Shown: in pieces, positions 1 to 6,437 of the stretch
Layout of the letters: every line of letters starts with the position of its first letter
How positions within the stretch are numbered: position 1 is the first letter of the stretch
Source of the DNA: a virus
Strand: one strand, 5' to 3'
Length of the DNA stretch: 64,000 nt
IMG/VR virus record: IMGVR_UViG_3300010397_000007
Location: 1-64,000 of that record
Position numbers and translations under genes: made by a program
Notes under the pieces: model-generated
The model's input: the letters and a program-made list of their open reading frames with translations, nothing else
Database searches by the model: none
What the model was told of the DNA's origin: nothing

Positions 1-2
1 CA

Positions 3-143
3 GCTCTCCCACCGATTGACGATAAAACTAACCCTTACGAATACTGCGTAATCTGCGGGAATCACGTAACTGTCGGATGTGATGGACATGATTTTGATCA
101 CGGGCTGGCCGAGTCCGCTTCCAGGCCTGAGGGGGAGAAATGA
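3..143 (+). CDS. C-terminal part of a small Cys/His-containing protein (5' truncated)
   Basis: An open frame enters from the left edge and codes for 46 residues before the stop. It carries a CVIC pair followed by a further Cys and several His residues (CDGHDFDH), which suggests a small metal-binding protein. The stop overlaps the next start as ATGA, the usual spacing in this gene cluster, which supports real translation. The N-terminus lies outside the window and no function can be assigned. Confidence 0.55.
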   Translation, partial: ALPPIDDKTNPYEYCVICGNHVTVGCDGHDFDHGLAESASRPEGEK

Positions 144-346
144 TTACTGCAATCGTCGTTTATTGCGTGGTTACATTCCTGTGCTACGGCGTGTTCCAAG
201 ATGAAAAGGTGGACTTTCCACTCACGTGTGCATTCTTCTGGCCGATGCTGGCAACGTTGTGGCTACTCATAGAATTCGCTAGATTCACTAAACAAATACA
301 GATTGCCAGCAAAGCCAAGCTGAATGCAGCGGACGGTGCTCAATGA
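140..346 (+). CDS. small membrane protein, two predicted TM helices
   Basis: This 68-residue protein has a hydrophobic segment at about residues 2-18 (AIVVYCVVTFLCYGVF) and a second at about 28-46 (CAFFWPMLATLWLLIEF), followed by a short polar tail. The start overlaps the preceding stop as ATGA and the end overlaps the following start, so it sits in a tight operon with two exported proteins. The family is not recognised. The group may act at the host envelope. Confidence 0.6.
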   Translation: MITAIVVYCVVTFLCYGVFQDEKVDFPLTCAFFWPMLATLWLLIEFARFTKQIQIASKAKLNAADGAQ

Positions 347-648
347 AATCCTTAGCGGCTACTTTACTTTTGGTCTTGATGGGGTGTTCGAAGCCAAAAC
401 CTTCTGCTGAGATAACTTGGAAGCTGAACACATCTGATCCTGTTGATTCAGGAATTGTCTACTTTACTTCTGCGTCGCACTGCACAATGCGCCAAGGGTA
501 TGTCGAATGCCGCTGCCCGCCCCATGAACTATGCAAGTCAGGCATGACAACTGCGGATATGGAACGAGAGATAGAGGCGATCAATGACCGACTTGGCAAG
601 GCTTATTTTCCTCCTGCTAAGATACCGATTCCAAAGGAACTTCAATGA
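343..648 (+). CDS. putative phage lipoprotein
   Basis: The 101-residue product begins with MKSLAATLLLVLMGCSK, a lysine-containing n-region, a hydrophobic core and a lipobox (LMGC) with the acylated Cys near residue 15. The mature part has several Cys residues, including a CRCPPHELC cluster, so disulfides are likely in the periplasm. It overlaps both neighbours by 4 nt. Phage lipoproteins often serve in superinfection exclusion or envelope modification, but nothing here shows a specific role. Confidence 0.65.
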   Translation: MKSLAATLLLVLMGCSKPKPSAEITWKLNTSDPVDSGIVYFTSASHCTMRQGYVECRCPPHELCKSGMTTADMEREIEAINDRLGKAYFPPAKIPIPKELQ

Positions 649-1058
649 GAACTTTACTTTTACTTTTGCTGGCGACTGTGGCAGTGGGGCAGGAAATTAC
701 GGGGTCTGATGAAATGACTCGACAAGACATGCCTCGACAAGCCTTACGCGAAGATGGCAGCAAGTGTCAGGTGGGAGACCGTGTATTTTACAAGGTTGAG
801 CACGTTACGGACACGGGGATAGACATTTGGTATGTGTGCGAGCCTAAGCTAGAGACTATCGATGTGTCGGCGGGAACAGAAAAGTATTTGGCCCACCATA
901 AAGGTGATTCCTGTGATCGCACCGAATTCCTAACTCACTGCTATTACGGCATAGATGTTTACGAAAATCGTCCGATATGCTCTGACAAACGTCGAGTTAA
1001 AATGCAATCCGAAGATGGGGCTTGGCACTGCATCCTCTTTCCTAAGGACGTGAAATGA
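645..1058 (+). CDS. putative exported Cys-containing protein
   Basis: The first 15 residues (MRTLLLLLLATVAVG) form a clear Sec signal peptide, followed by a polar 120-residue domain with about seven Cys residues. It is the third envelope-directed gene in a row, with 4-nt overlaps on both sides. No family is recognised. The Cys content fits a disulfide-stabilised periplasmic protein. Confidence 0.6.
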   Translation: MRTLLLLLLATVAVGQEITGSDEMTRQDMPRQALREDGSKCQVGDRVFYKVEHVTDTGIDIWYVCEPKLETIDVSAGTEKYLAHHKGDSCDRTEFLTHCYYGIDVYENRPICSDKRRVKMQSEDGAWHCILFPKDVK

Positions 1059-1987
1059 TCGACACTCAAAAGATCGTTGACGCAATTATTGCTTCTGGAG
1101 TGGGGCCTCTCGCAGTCGAGCAGGGAGCTTCGCTTCTCGATAAATGGATTGACGTCTGCTACGAAGAGGATCTCAAACGTAAAGTCGTAGCTGTCGAGAC
1201 TGGCTTCGTTTGCTTCATTGACGACGCGACGGCCATCATCGGCGTTCAAGACTTGTTGACCGAGGAAGATGGAATCATCGTCGGCGGGGAGCATAAGAGC
1301 ACAAAGGAGAGGACTAAATTCTGGAACGAGAACTCCTGGCTAGACTCAATCTCCGAAGGCTCTCAGCTCGGCGTTTACGCTCTCGCCCTGAAAGAGGGGA
1401 CTTACTACGAGAGGGCGACGGGGAAGGAATTCAAGCCAAACACCCCGCTCTCCTACATCCGCGTCCGCGCAGCGTCGAAGTCTAATCCCCCTGACATCTG
1501 GCCACATGATCCTCTACGATCGCTCGTGCATATTAAGCCCGAGAGAATTGCTAGAGTGAGGCAGAGTCTTCTCGTTAAGGCTGCGAGCGTCAGGGCGATG
1601 AAGAGAAGCGGTGAAGGCGCATGGCAATTGCCAGGAATCTGGTGCGTCAATCAATTCCGCAAGACGTGCCAATTTCATGACGATTGTTTGACAGGTAACG
1701 TGCCGCCGAGTGGAGCGGTTAAGTTTGACAGTAGTGATCCGGCTGCGCAGCTATCGTTGGCACATATTGGCGACAGGATTAACAACCCTGACCTTGTGCT
1801 CCTCTCCGCCTCTCAATATTCCACGGTGAGCGAATGCGCGGAGAAGTATCGTAGGATCAATCTGGTAGATGGTCATACGAAGGACGGGGATAGAGCGCTG
1901 GACGTAGGGTCGGCAATGCACGCTGGCCTAGCTGCGTACTATGAACAATTGAGAGATATTCAACAGAAAAATTTAGTAATTGTTTAA
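1055..1987 (+). CDS. PD-(D/E)XK (RecB/Cas4-like) nuclease, motifs apparently in permuted order
   Basis: The 310-residue protein has the catalytic half of a RecB-type nuclease at its N-terminus: GVQD (63-66, the usual GxxD), GGEHK (77-81, the E-x-K motif) and QLGVY (104-108, the QxxxY motif). Cys 197, 205 and 211 follow. The segment that normally begins such nucleases, LSASQYSTVSECAEKYRR (250-267) followed by GSAMHAGLAAYY, is instead at the C-terminus. Either the domain is circularly permuted or a second copy has been truncated and fused. Next to a RecA-fold ATPase and a putative SSB, it likely supplies the exonuclease of a recombination module. The start overlaps the upstream stop (ATGA). Confidence 0.75.
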   Translation: MIDTQKIVDAIIASGVGPLAVEQGASLLDKWIDVCYEEDLKRKVVAVETGFVCFIDDATAIIGVQDLLTEEDGIIVGGEHKSTKERTKFWNENSWLDSISEGSQLGVYALALKEGTYYERATGKEFKPNTPLSYIRVRAASKSNPPDIWPHDPLRSLVHIKPERIARVRQSLLVKAASVRAMKRSGEGAWQLPGIWCVNQFRKTCQFHDDCLTGNVPPSGAVKFDSSDPAAQLSLAHIGDRINNPDLVLLSASQYSTVSECAEKYRRINLVDGHTKDGDRALDVGSAMHAGLAAYYEQLRDIQQKNLVIV

Positions 1988-1996
1988 CGATTTCCC

Positions 1997-2025
1997 TTGA
2001 CATTACCTTAACGTTATCGTAACGT
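1997..2025 (+). promoter_or_regulatory. promoter of the recombination ATPase, built on 11-bp phased repeats
   Basis: TTGACA (1997-2002), a 17-bp spacer and TAACGT (2020-2025) give a -35/-10 pair. The element also reads as three 11-bp units beginning at 1997, 2008 and 2019 (TTGACATTACC, TTAACGTTATC, GTAACGTTTCC). The expected transcription start is near 2032, only about 7 nt before the ATG at 2039. Confidence 0.6.
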
Positions 2026-2038
2026 TTCCTTACCGACT

Positions 2039-2986
2039 ATGACAGCTACTCTGGATGCAGTCGCGCCAAACAACCCTAATCAAGGGAAAGCTACGACAGA
2101 AGTTCCCTCCCCCACAAAGCCCTCCTCCATAACGGCGGCTGTGAATGCCTCCCTGCAATCCAAGCCGCCGAAGGGCTTTTCAGCCTTCAATACTAAGGAT
2201 TTGGAGACGGGCTCGTTTTTTGGCCTACTCTATAGTGAGACGGGGAGCTACAAGACAACTACGGCTGCCAATTTCGGTGGCCCCGAGAAGACCCTCATCC
2301 TCCTCACCCGCAACGCGAGCCAGATGCGTCCTTTGCAGAACGCCGGCTTCCGTGTTGGGCTCATTCAGGATGGTGAGTCCCTCCAATGGGCGCTCCAATT
2401 CCCTGAACGTGCCGCAGAGCACGCTGGATTTCCCGAGTGGAAAGACTTATCCGATCGTGTCCTAGTCGTGGATGACATGACCGAGGGCTCAGAGATGCTC
2501 GTCGATGAGAACCGAACAAAGGACGACGGGTCGGATCAGAAGAATTTGATGAAGGTCTACGGGGATACGAATGGCGTGATCCGTGACCTTCTCACCTCCC
2601 TCCGACGTAAGAAGATGCATGTCATCTTTACCGCTCTCGCAGATGTTAAAGGGTCGGACATTGATACCGACGAAACAATCTTCCCCAAGATGCCCAAGGG
2701 CGCTCGCCAGCTCATCACCGCTGACATGGACTTCGTCTTCTTTATCAAGAAGGAGACTAAGAGATTCCTAACCGACATGGCCTACATCCCCGTGATGCGG
2801 AAGGATGAGAAGACGGGGAAGCAGATCCCTGGGAAAAGGGAAATATTCGCGAAGCACAAGATCAGTAAGGAACTGGTAGGCATGACGCCTCCGTTCGTGA
2901 GGCTGGAAGAGGAGCTTGGCCCTGCGAATGGAACGGGACTTAGGGATTTCTGGAATCGAATTCAAGCGGCGAAGGTGAAGAAGTGA
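2039..2986 (+). CDS. RecA-fold ATPase, Sak4-like recombination protein
   Basis: This is a 315-residue P-loop protein. After a low-complexity N-terminal 60 residues comes a Walker A-like loop, LLYSETGSYKTTT (about 66-78), in which both glycines of GxxxxGK[ST] are replaced (S and Y) while KT is kept. A Walker B strand, RVLVVDDMTE, follows at about 139-148. Size and context (nuclease upstream, zinc ribbon and SSB candidate downstream) match phage Sak4/RAD51-like annealing proteins, which promote strand annealing with an SSB partner. The ATG has no Shine-Dalgarno and lies about 7 nt from the predicted transcription start. Confidence 0.7.
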   Translation: MTATLDAVAPNNPNQGKATTEVPSPTKPSSITAAVNASLQSKPPKGFSAFNTKDLETGSFFGLLYSETGSYKTTTAANFGGPEKTLILLTRNASQMRPLQNAGFRVGLIQDGESLQWALQFPERAAEHAGFPEWKDLSDRVLVVDDMTEGSEMLVDENRTKDDGSDQKNLMKVYGDTNGVIRDLLTSLRRKKMHVIFTALADVKGSDIDTDETIFPKMPKGARQLITADMDFVFFIKKETKRFLTDMAYIPVMRKDEKTGKQIPGKREIFAKHKISKELVGMTPPFVRLEEELGPANGTGLRDFWNRIQAAKVKK

Positions 2987-3306
2987 CCTACGAGTGCGAA
3001 GTTTGCCACGAAGAATGCGGCGCGGAAGATCGCTATCGCGTCTCCACGCATTCCTACCTTAGAGCCCACAAGAAGTGCGCAGAGCGTTACACAATGCTCC
3101 CCTGGGCGGTGCGGATGTACAGGCTCGGCTGCTGCGTGAATTGCGGAAAGAAGAGAGGGGATTCTCCGTACAAGCGTCATTGTGTTGATTGCCGGAAGTC
3201 GATCACGAGCCAGGAGAGGAAGTATAAGGGCTCGTTGAAATGGATGCCAGGAAAGAAGGGTAGGCCGCCAGCATATGTGACGCAAGAGCGGAGAACATCA
3301 TTATGA
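2983..3306 (+). CDS. zinc-binding protein with two Cys clusters
   Basis: The 107-residue basic protein starts MTYECEVCHEEC (CxxC plus Cys) and has a second cluster, CCVNCGKKRGDSPYKRHCVDC, at about 45-65, a typical four-Cys zinc ribbon. The basic, Gly/Pro-rich tail could contact nucleic acid. It starts with a 4-nt overlap on the recombination ATPase and is probably co-translated with it. A recombination or replication accessory role is inferred from position only. Confidence 0.6.
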   Translation: MTYECEVCHEECGAEDRYRVSTHSYLRAHKKCAERYTMLPWAVRMYRLGCCVNCGKKRGDSPYKRHCVDCRKSITSQERKYKGSLKWMPGKKGRPPAYVTQERRTSL

Positions 3307-3494
3307 CAATTCGGGAAGAAGCCCAGAAACAACTTGACGAACTTCATCGCAACAAGCTTTTACAGCAAGCCAAGTGGTTGCTTGCCAATCAGAAAAAACA
3401 CGTACAAGCAATTGCTGAAATCGATGAACTTTTCAAAGAAATTGAAGCGGGAAGGTTGGTCAACAGTTTTCACGCAAGTGAACCAAACCGCTAG
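3303..3494 (+). CDS. small charged helical protein
   Basis: The 63-residue product is almost entirely charged, helix-forming residues (EEAQKQLDELHRNKLLQQA and following), consistent with a coiled coil. It overlaps the upstream stop by 4 nt. No conserved domain is visible. Confidence 0.5.
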   Translation: MTIREEAQKQLDELHRNKLLQQAKWLLANQKKHVQAIAEIDELFKEIEAGRLVNSFHASEPNR

Positions 3495-3540
3495 TAAGTA
3501 AATCAAAGTTTCCATTTTGGAAAAAGGAGAAATAAAGCAC

Positions 3541-4131
3541 ATGTCTTACGATGACACAGAAGTAGTGGATCAAGTGGTAGAAGTTGATGATGTTTTTGAT
3601 ACGGGCAGCATTCCCGTTCCACCAGCGGATCCAGACGCGCATCTTGGCACGATCGAGGGCGTGACTCAGGTAACGTTTGATTCCGGCTCAGTTGCAATTG
3701 ATATCGGTCTCAAAGCGTCCGACACGCCGGGGTTGGACACGCAAAAACGCCTCTTTATTCCCAAGGCGTTCGTAGAAGATATTTTCTGCGACAAGGCAAG
3801 TTTGCCCGAAATTAAGGGCAATAATCAGAAATTTCTATACCGCACCGCTATTGCCAATGACGACGGTACTGCGGATATTCAGGAACTTCTGAAGATTGCA
3901 AAAGAGAATGGTCGTACGAGTTCTTCTCTTGGCCTGAAGAAAGCAGAGAACTTTGACGACTACGTAACCAACTTAGCAGCAATGCTGACCGGCATTGAGG
4001 TTGTTTTCGTTCGCCGTCCGGGGAAAGACGATTTCAAGACGCGGCTGGAAGTTAAGAAGGTTTACGCTCGCAGCGTGTTGGATAACCCTGGGAAGAAATT
4101 CCGTGACGTTCGCTTGGCTTGGGAAAACTAG
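3541..4131 (+). CDS. putative single-stranded DNA-binding protein
   Basis: The ATG at 3541 is preceded by AAGGAGA (3524-3530) at a good distance, so this start is preferred over an upstream in-frame TTG at 3517 that would place the Shine-Dalgarno inside the gene. The 196-residue protein has an acidic N-terminus, a beta-rich centre (VTFDSGSVAIDIGLKAS) and a segment LTGIEVVFVRRPGKDD near 145-160. It follows the nuclease and Sak4-like ATPase and is immediately followed by a strong terminator, the typical place of the SSB in such modules. The OB-fold assignment is inference without a diagnostic motif. Confidence 0.5.
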   Translation: MSYDDTEVVDQVVEVDDVFDTGSIPVPPADPDAHLGTIEGVTQVTFDSGSVAIDIGLKASDTPGLDTQKRLFIPKAFVEDIFCDKASLPEIKGNNQKFLYRTAIANDDGTADIQELLKIAKENGRTSSSLGLKKAENFDDYVTNLAAMLTGIEVVFVRRPGKDDFKTRLEVKKVYARSVLDNPGKKFRDVRLAWEN

Positions 4132-4153
4132 CTCAACGCCGGCCAATGAAGTC

Positions 4154-4198
4154 AACGCCCCCGGCAGCCATTCGGGGTTGATCCGGGGGCGTTTTTCT
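4154..4198 (+). terminator. rho-independent terminator after the recombination module
   Basis: An 11-bp perfect GC-rich stem (AACGCCCCCGG with CCGGGGGCGTT) closes an 18-nt loop and runs directly into TTTCTC. It follows the putative SSB stop by 22 nt and separates it from the next gene cluster. Confidence 0.9.
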
Positions 4199-4212
4199 CG
4201 AAAGGACTTACC

Positions 4213-4467
4213 GTGAAGATTAAATTATACGACATTTACAGCAAAGAGGAAGTACTTCATGAAGATTTCAGCGGGGTCACGACGCTGGAGTCTGTGCACT
4301 CTGGTAAGAGGGCTGTCAAGGAAATCATTGACATTATCTTCAACCCAGATGGACTCATAATTCTCGTCGAGTTCAAAGAGAAAGCCAACATGTCGGAGCC
4401 GTTACCCGAGCCTTCGCCAGCATACACATCTTCTCAGGAGATATATCTTGACCCCCATCAAATTTGA
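4213..4467 (+). CDS. hypothetical small protein (GTG start)
   Basis: The 84-residue product (MKIKLYDIYSKEEVLHEDFS...) begins at a GTG with an AAAGGA Shine-Dalgarno about 6 nt upstream, just after the terminator. It has a beta/alpha composition and a Pro/Ser-rich tail. No family is recognised. Confidence 0.5.
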   Translation: MKIKLYDIYSKEEVLHEDFSGVTTLESVHSGKRAVKEIIDIIFNPDGLIILVEFKEKANMSEPLPEPSPAYTSSQEIYLDPHQI

Positions 4468-4636
4468 AATCACCGTCGAACGTATCAGGCAGATCGGCAG
4501 CCGAGGGAACATTCAACACATGTCCTCCGATAAGGCTCAAGCCTTCATGACGCTCTATCGTGACGAACTCGAAGGCACCCTGACAACAGCCCTTTGTAAC
4601 TTCATCAACGAGAAGCTACATGGCTCCCTCGAATAG
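4448..4636 (+). CDS. hypothetical small protein (TTG start)
   Basis: The 62-residue product starts at TTG with CAGGAG about 8 nt upstream, inside the end of the previous gene (20-nt overlap), and overlaps the next gene by 17 nt. The sequence is helical (VERIRQIG..., AFMTLYRDELEGTL). Function unknown. Confidence 0.45.
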   Translation: MTPIKFEITVERIRQIGSRGNIQHMSSDKAQAFMTLYRDELEGTLTTALCNFINEKLHGSLE

Positions 4637-4826
4637 CGTCGGGTATCCGGCGGAAATGAGCCGCATCGACCGTGAGTGTCTCTGCAAATCACGCTTTGAC
4701 ACGGAAGAAGAGGCGATGACGTTTGCGAAGAAGAGGATGGATGCGAGGGAATGTTTTGTTCCCCTCAGGGCCTATCCGTGTCGATGGGGAAATCACTTCC
4801 ACTTAACTAAAGCACCTGCGAGGTAA
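4620..4826 (+). CDS. small protein with a C-terminal Cys/His patch
   Basis: The 68-residue protein shows CLCKSRFDTEEEAMTFAKKR and ends YPCRWGNHFHLTKAPAR. The pattern 'CxxKxxFxxxxEAxxxA ... YxC..G.HFHLT' occurs in many short phage and plasmid proteins that read like a reduced zinc finger. One Cys of the usual pair is missing in the C-terminal patch. No function is known. Confidence 0.5.
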   Translation: MAPSNSVGYPAEMSRIDRECLCKSRFDTEEEAMTFAKKRMDARECFVPLRAYPCRWGNHFHLTKAPAR

Positions 4827-4828
4827 AT

Positions 4829-4966
4829 ATGGGAAAAAGTCTGGATGTTGTCGCTTTCATTTGTTCCGCGCTGGCTATAGTGATTTTCGCTTACGCGCAC
4901 AATGTTAACGCCGCTTTTTGGGCAGGCATAGCGTTAGTTTGGCAGATCAACTACCACCTTAAATAG
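4829..4966 (+). CDS. 45-residue membrane protein
   Basis: A short frame from ATG 4829 encodes a peptide whose residues 6-20 and 28-40 are strongly hydrophobic (AFICSALAIVIFAYA; NAAFWAGIALVWQ). It fits between its neighbours with 2-nt gaps, and GCGAGG upstream is a plausible Shine-Dalgarno. Likely a two-helix inner-membrane peptide of unknown role. Confidence 0.5.
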   Translation: MGKSLDVVAFICSALAIVIFAYAHNVNAAFWAGIALVWQINYHLK

Positions 4967-4968
4967 CC

Positions 4969-5784
4969 ATGGATCGCTACTGGCACCGTTTCTCAATCTC
5001 GCGCCATTTCATCGAACTCCGTCTCATCCGTAACGGGGACGTGAGGCGACATTGGGTGAAGGCAACAGACGTTGACGACAAGGCTATGTCTCAACTAGCC
5101 CTCATGAACGACTACGGTTGGAATGTCTACGCTGGCGTTAATCCGCGCCCTCATTCCTGCTCTGACGTCGCCGAGATTGTGGCGCTCCACGTTGACGTTG
5201 ACGGGCTGCCGAAGAAGGCAGATGTGCCGGAGCCTACGCTCATCGTTAATAGTGGACATGGGCTGCATCTTTACTGGGAGCTAGGGAAGGCTGTCCCGCC
5301 AAGCGAGAGCATAGCAGATATCAATCGCGGCCTAGCACAGGCTGTTGGTGGGGATCCGCATTGTTGCGATATCACACGCATCCTTAGGGTGCCAGGGATG
5401 ACGAATCAAAAGGAGCCGAAGAGGGTAGTGACGATCGAGCTTGAGAGTGAGAAGAGATGGCGGGTTGAGGAGTTTGAGGGGCTGGGGATGGCGATTGACG
5501 ATAGGGCCTCCGGCCCGACCCCTCACAAAGAGATGAGGGGGCTTATTTTCGCCGACGCTATTAAGCGTGACTCTTATTTGCGGAGGGCTTGGAACGGAGG
5601 CTTTGGTGACGCGGCTTCAGACTCCCGCCACATCGCAATCCTCCGTCTCCATGCGCTCGGATTCGATCAAAGCGTAATTGAGGAGTTAGTCGGTAGTCAT
5701 CGTTGGTACAACACGAAGACGAAGAGAGTTACGCCCCGCGAGAAGGCAATCGCTGACGTGAGAAGGGTGCTGGCGAAGGCATGA
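4969..5784 (+). CDS. archaeo-eukaryotic-type primase (AEP) domain protein
   Basis: The 271-residue protein carries the three AEP catalytic motifs in order: VALHVDVDG with the metal-binding D76-x-D78, NSGHGLHLYW with the SGH (95-97), and RILRVPGMTN (137-146). The C-terminal 60 residues are helical and resemble a PriCT-like accessory region. It should synthesise primers for replication with the polymerase, helicase and RepA-like ATPase found elsewhere in the window. Oddly, the linker between catalytic and C-terminal parts (RASGPTPHKE) is encoded by a copy of the dispersed hairpin repeat at 5501-5534. Confidence 0.8.
   Translation: MDRYWHRFSISRHFIELRLIRNGDVRRHWVKATDVDDKAMSQLALMNDYGWNVYAGVNPRPHSCSDVAEIVALHVDVDGLPKKADVPEPTLIVNSGHGLHLYWELGKAVPPSESIADINRGLAQAVGGDPHCCDITRILRVPGMTNQKEPKRVVTIELESEKRWRVEEFEGLGMAIDDRASGPTPHKEMRGLIFADAIKRDSYLRRAWNGGFGDAASDSRHIAILRLHALGFDQSVIEELVGSHRWYNTKTKRVTPREKAIADVRRVLAKA
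5501..5534 (+). repeat. dispersed hairpin repeat, forward copy (inside the primase gene)
   Basis: GGGCCTCCGGCCC hairpin followed by GACCCCTCACAAAGAGA. This matches the family consensus: short GC hairpin, then AACCCTCACAAAGRRA. This copy is translated in frame as part of the primase linker. Confidence 0.7.
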
Positions 5785-6323
5785 AAGCTAGAAGAAAATA
5801 CGCAAGAATCGGCGAGAAGGTTAGGGTTATCGCCAACAAGGATTTCGAGCGCTGCGGCTATCCACTAACTACTCTCGATATTCAGAACAAGTATTCGAAA
5901 GAGATTGCGGAAATGGTTGACAAAATAGGAGCGGCTATCGGGGTCGATATTTGGTCGGATCGAAGTCGCCTAGGAAACTGTCTGCATAAAGGCTTAGCTT
6001 CCTATTTCCTTAATAAAGATAAGTTCGGTGGCCCCGAACGTAAGATTTACGAGCGTGACCGAGCCGAGTATGAATTCAATATTGCCGGAAAAGAGGGCAT
6101 TGTCACTGCTCGAAAGTTTGTGAAGACAGGCACCCGCATCCCCGGACATAGCTATACGAGTTACGAGGGAGAACGGGATTACGATCCGCCGTATTTGCAC
6201 AATGAAAAGACACATTGCATTTACACGCTAGAGATTGTTGGTGGGCCGCTATTTCCGGTGAACGTCCCCGCCGAAAACACAAGCTTAGTTTCTCTGTGGG
6301 GTTTTGGGCCGGAGGCCCTATAG
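5781..6323 (+). CDS. hypothetical protein ending in a dispersed repeat
   Basis: The 180-residue protein overlaps the primase stop (ATGA). Its N-terminal half is basic and helical (MKARRKYARIGEKVRVIANKD), and its C-terminal half contains aromatic loops (SYTSYEGERDYDPPYLHN). Its last residues (SLWGFGPEAL) and the stop codon are encoded by a reverse copy of the dispersed hairpin repeat. The natural C-terminus may therefore have been replaced. No family is recognised. Confidence 0.5.
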   Translation: MKARRKYARIGEKVRVIANKDFERCGYPLTTLDIQNKYSKEIAEMVDKIGAAIGVDIWSDRSRLGNCLHKGLASYFLNKDKFGGPERKIYERDRAEYEFNIAGKEGIVTARKFVKTGTRIPGHSYTSYEGERDYDPPYLHNEKTHCIYTLEIVGGPLFPVNVPAENTSLVSLWGFGPEAL

Positions 6324-6324
6324 C
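6290..6324 (-). repeat. dispersed hairpin repeat, reverse copy
   Basis: TCTCTGTGGGGTTTTG followed by GGGCCGGAGGCCC and CTATAGC is the reverse orientation of the family. With the forward copy at 5501 it forms a widely spaced inverted pair around the 5781-6323 gene. Confidence 0.65.
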
Positions 6325-6329
6325 AAAAC

Positions 6330-6437
6330 ATGTGCGATTTTGTTCCGCTAATTCTAATTCTAGTTTTCTTTGCAATTATGTTTTTACTTCCTCGCCCTAA
6401 AGGTAAAAGTAAAGGGCCAGATTCTTGGAGCTTTTAG
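6330..6437 (+). CDS. 35-residue membrane peptide
   Basis: From ATG 6330, the peptide MCDFVPLILILVFFAIMFLL then a basic tail forms a single TM helix. Its stop overlaps the GTG of the helicase as TAGTG, which suggests translational coupling. It lies just outside a reverse copy of the dispersed repeat. Function unknown. Confidence 0.5.
   Translation: MCDFVPLILILVFFAIMFLLPRPKGKSKGPDSWSF

Noticed and set aside
959-1294. Minus-strand open frame opposite the nuclease gene
   Set aside because: It lies opposite two well-supported plus-strand genes and its composition mirrors their codons.
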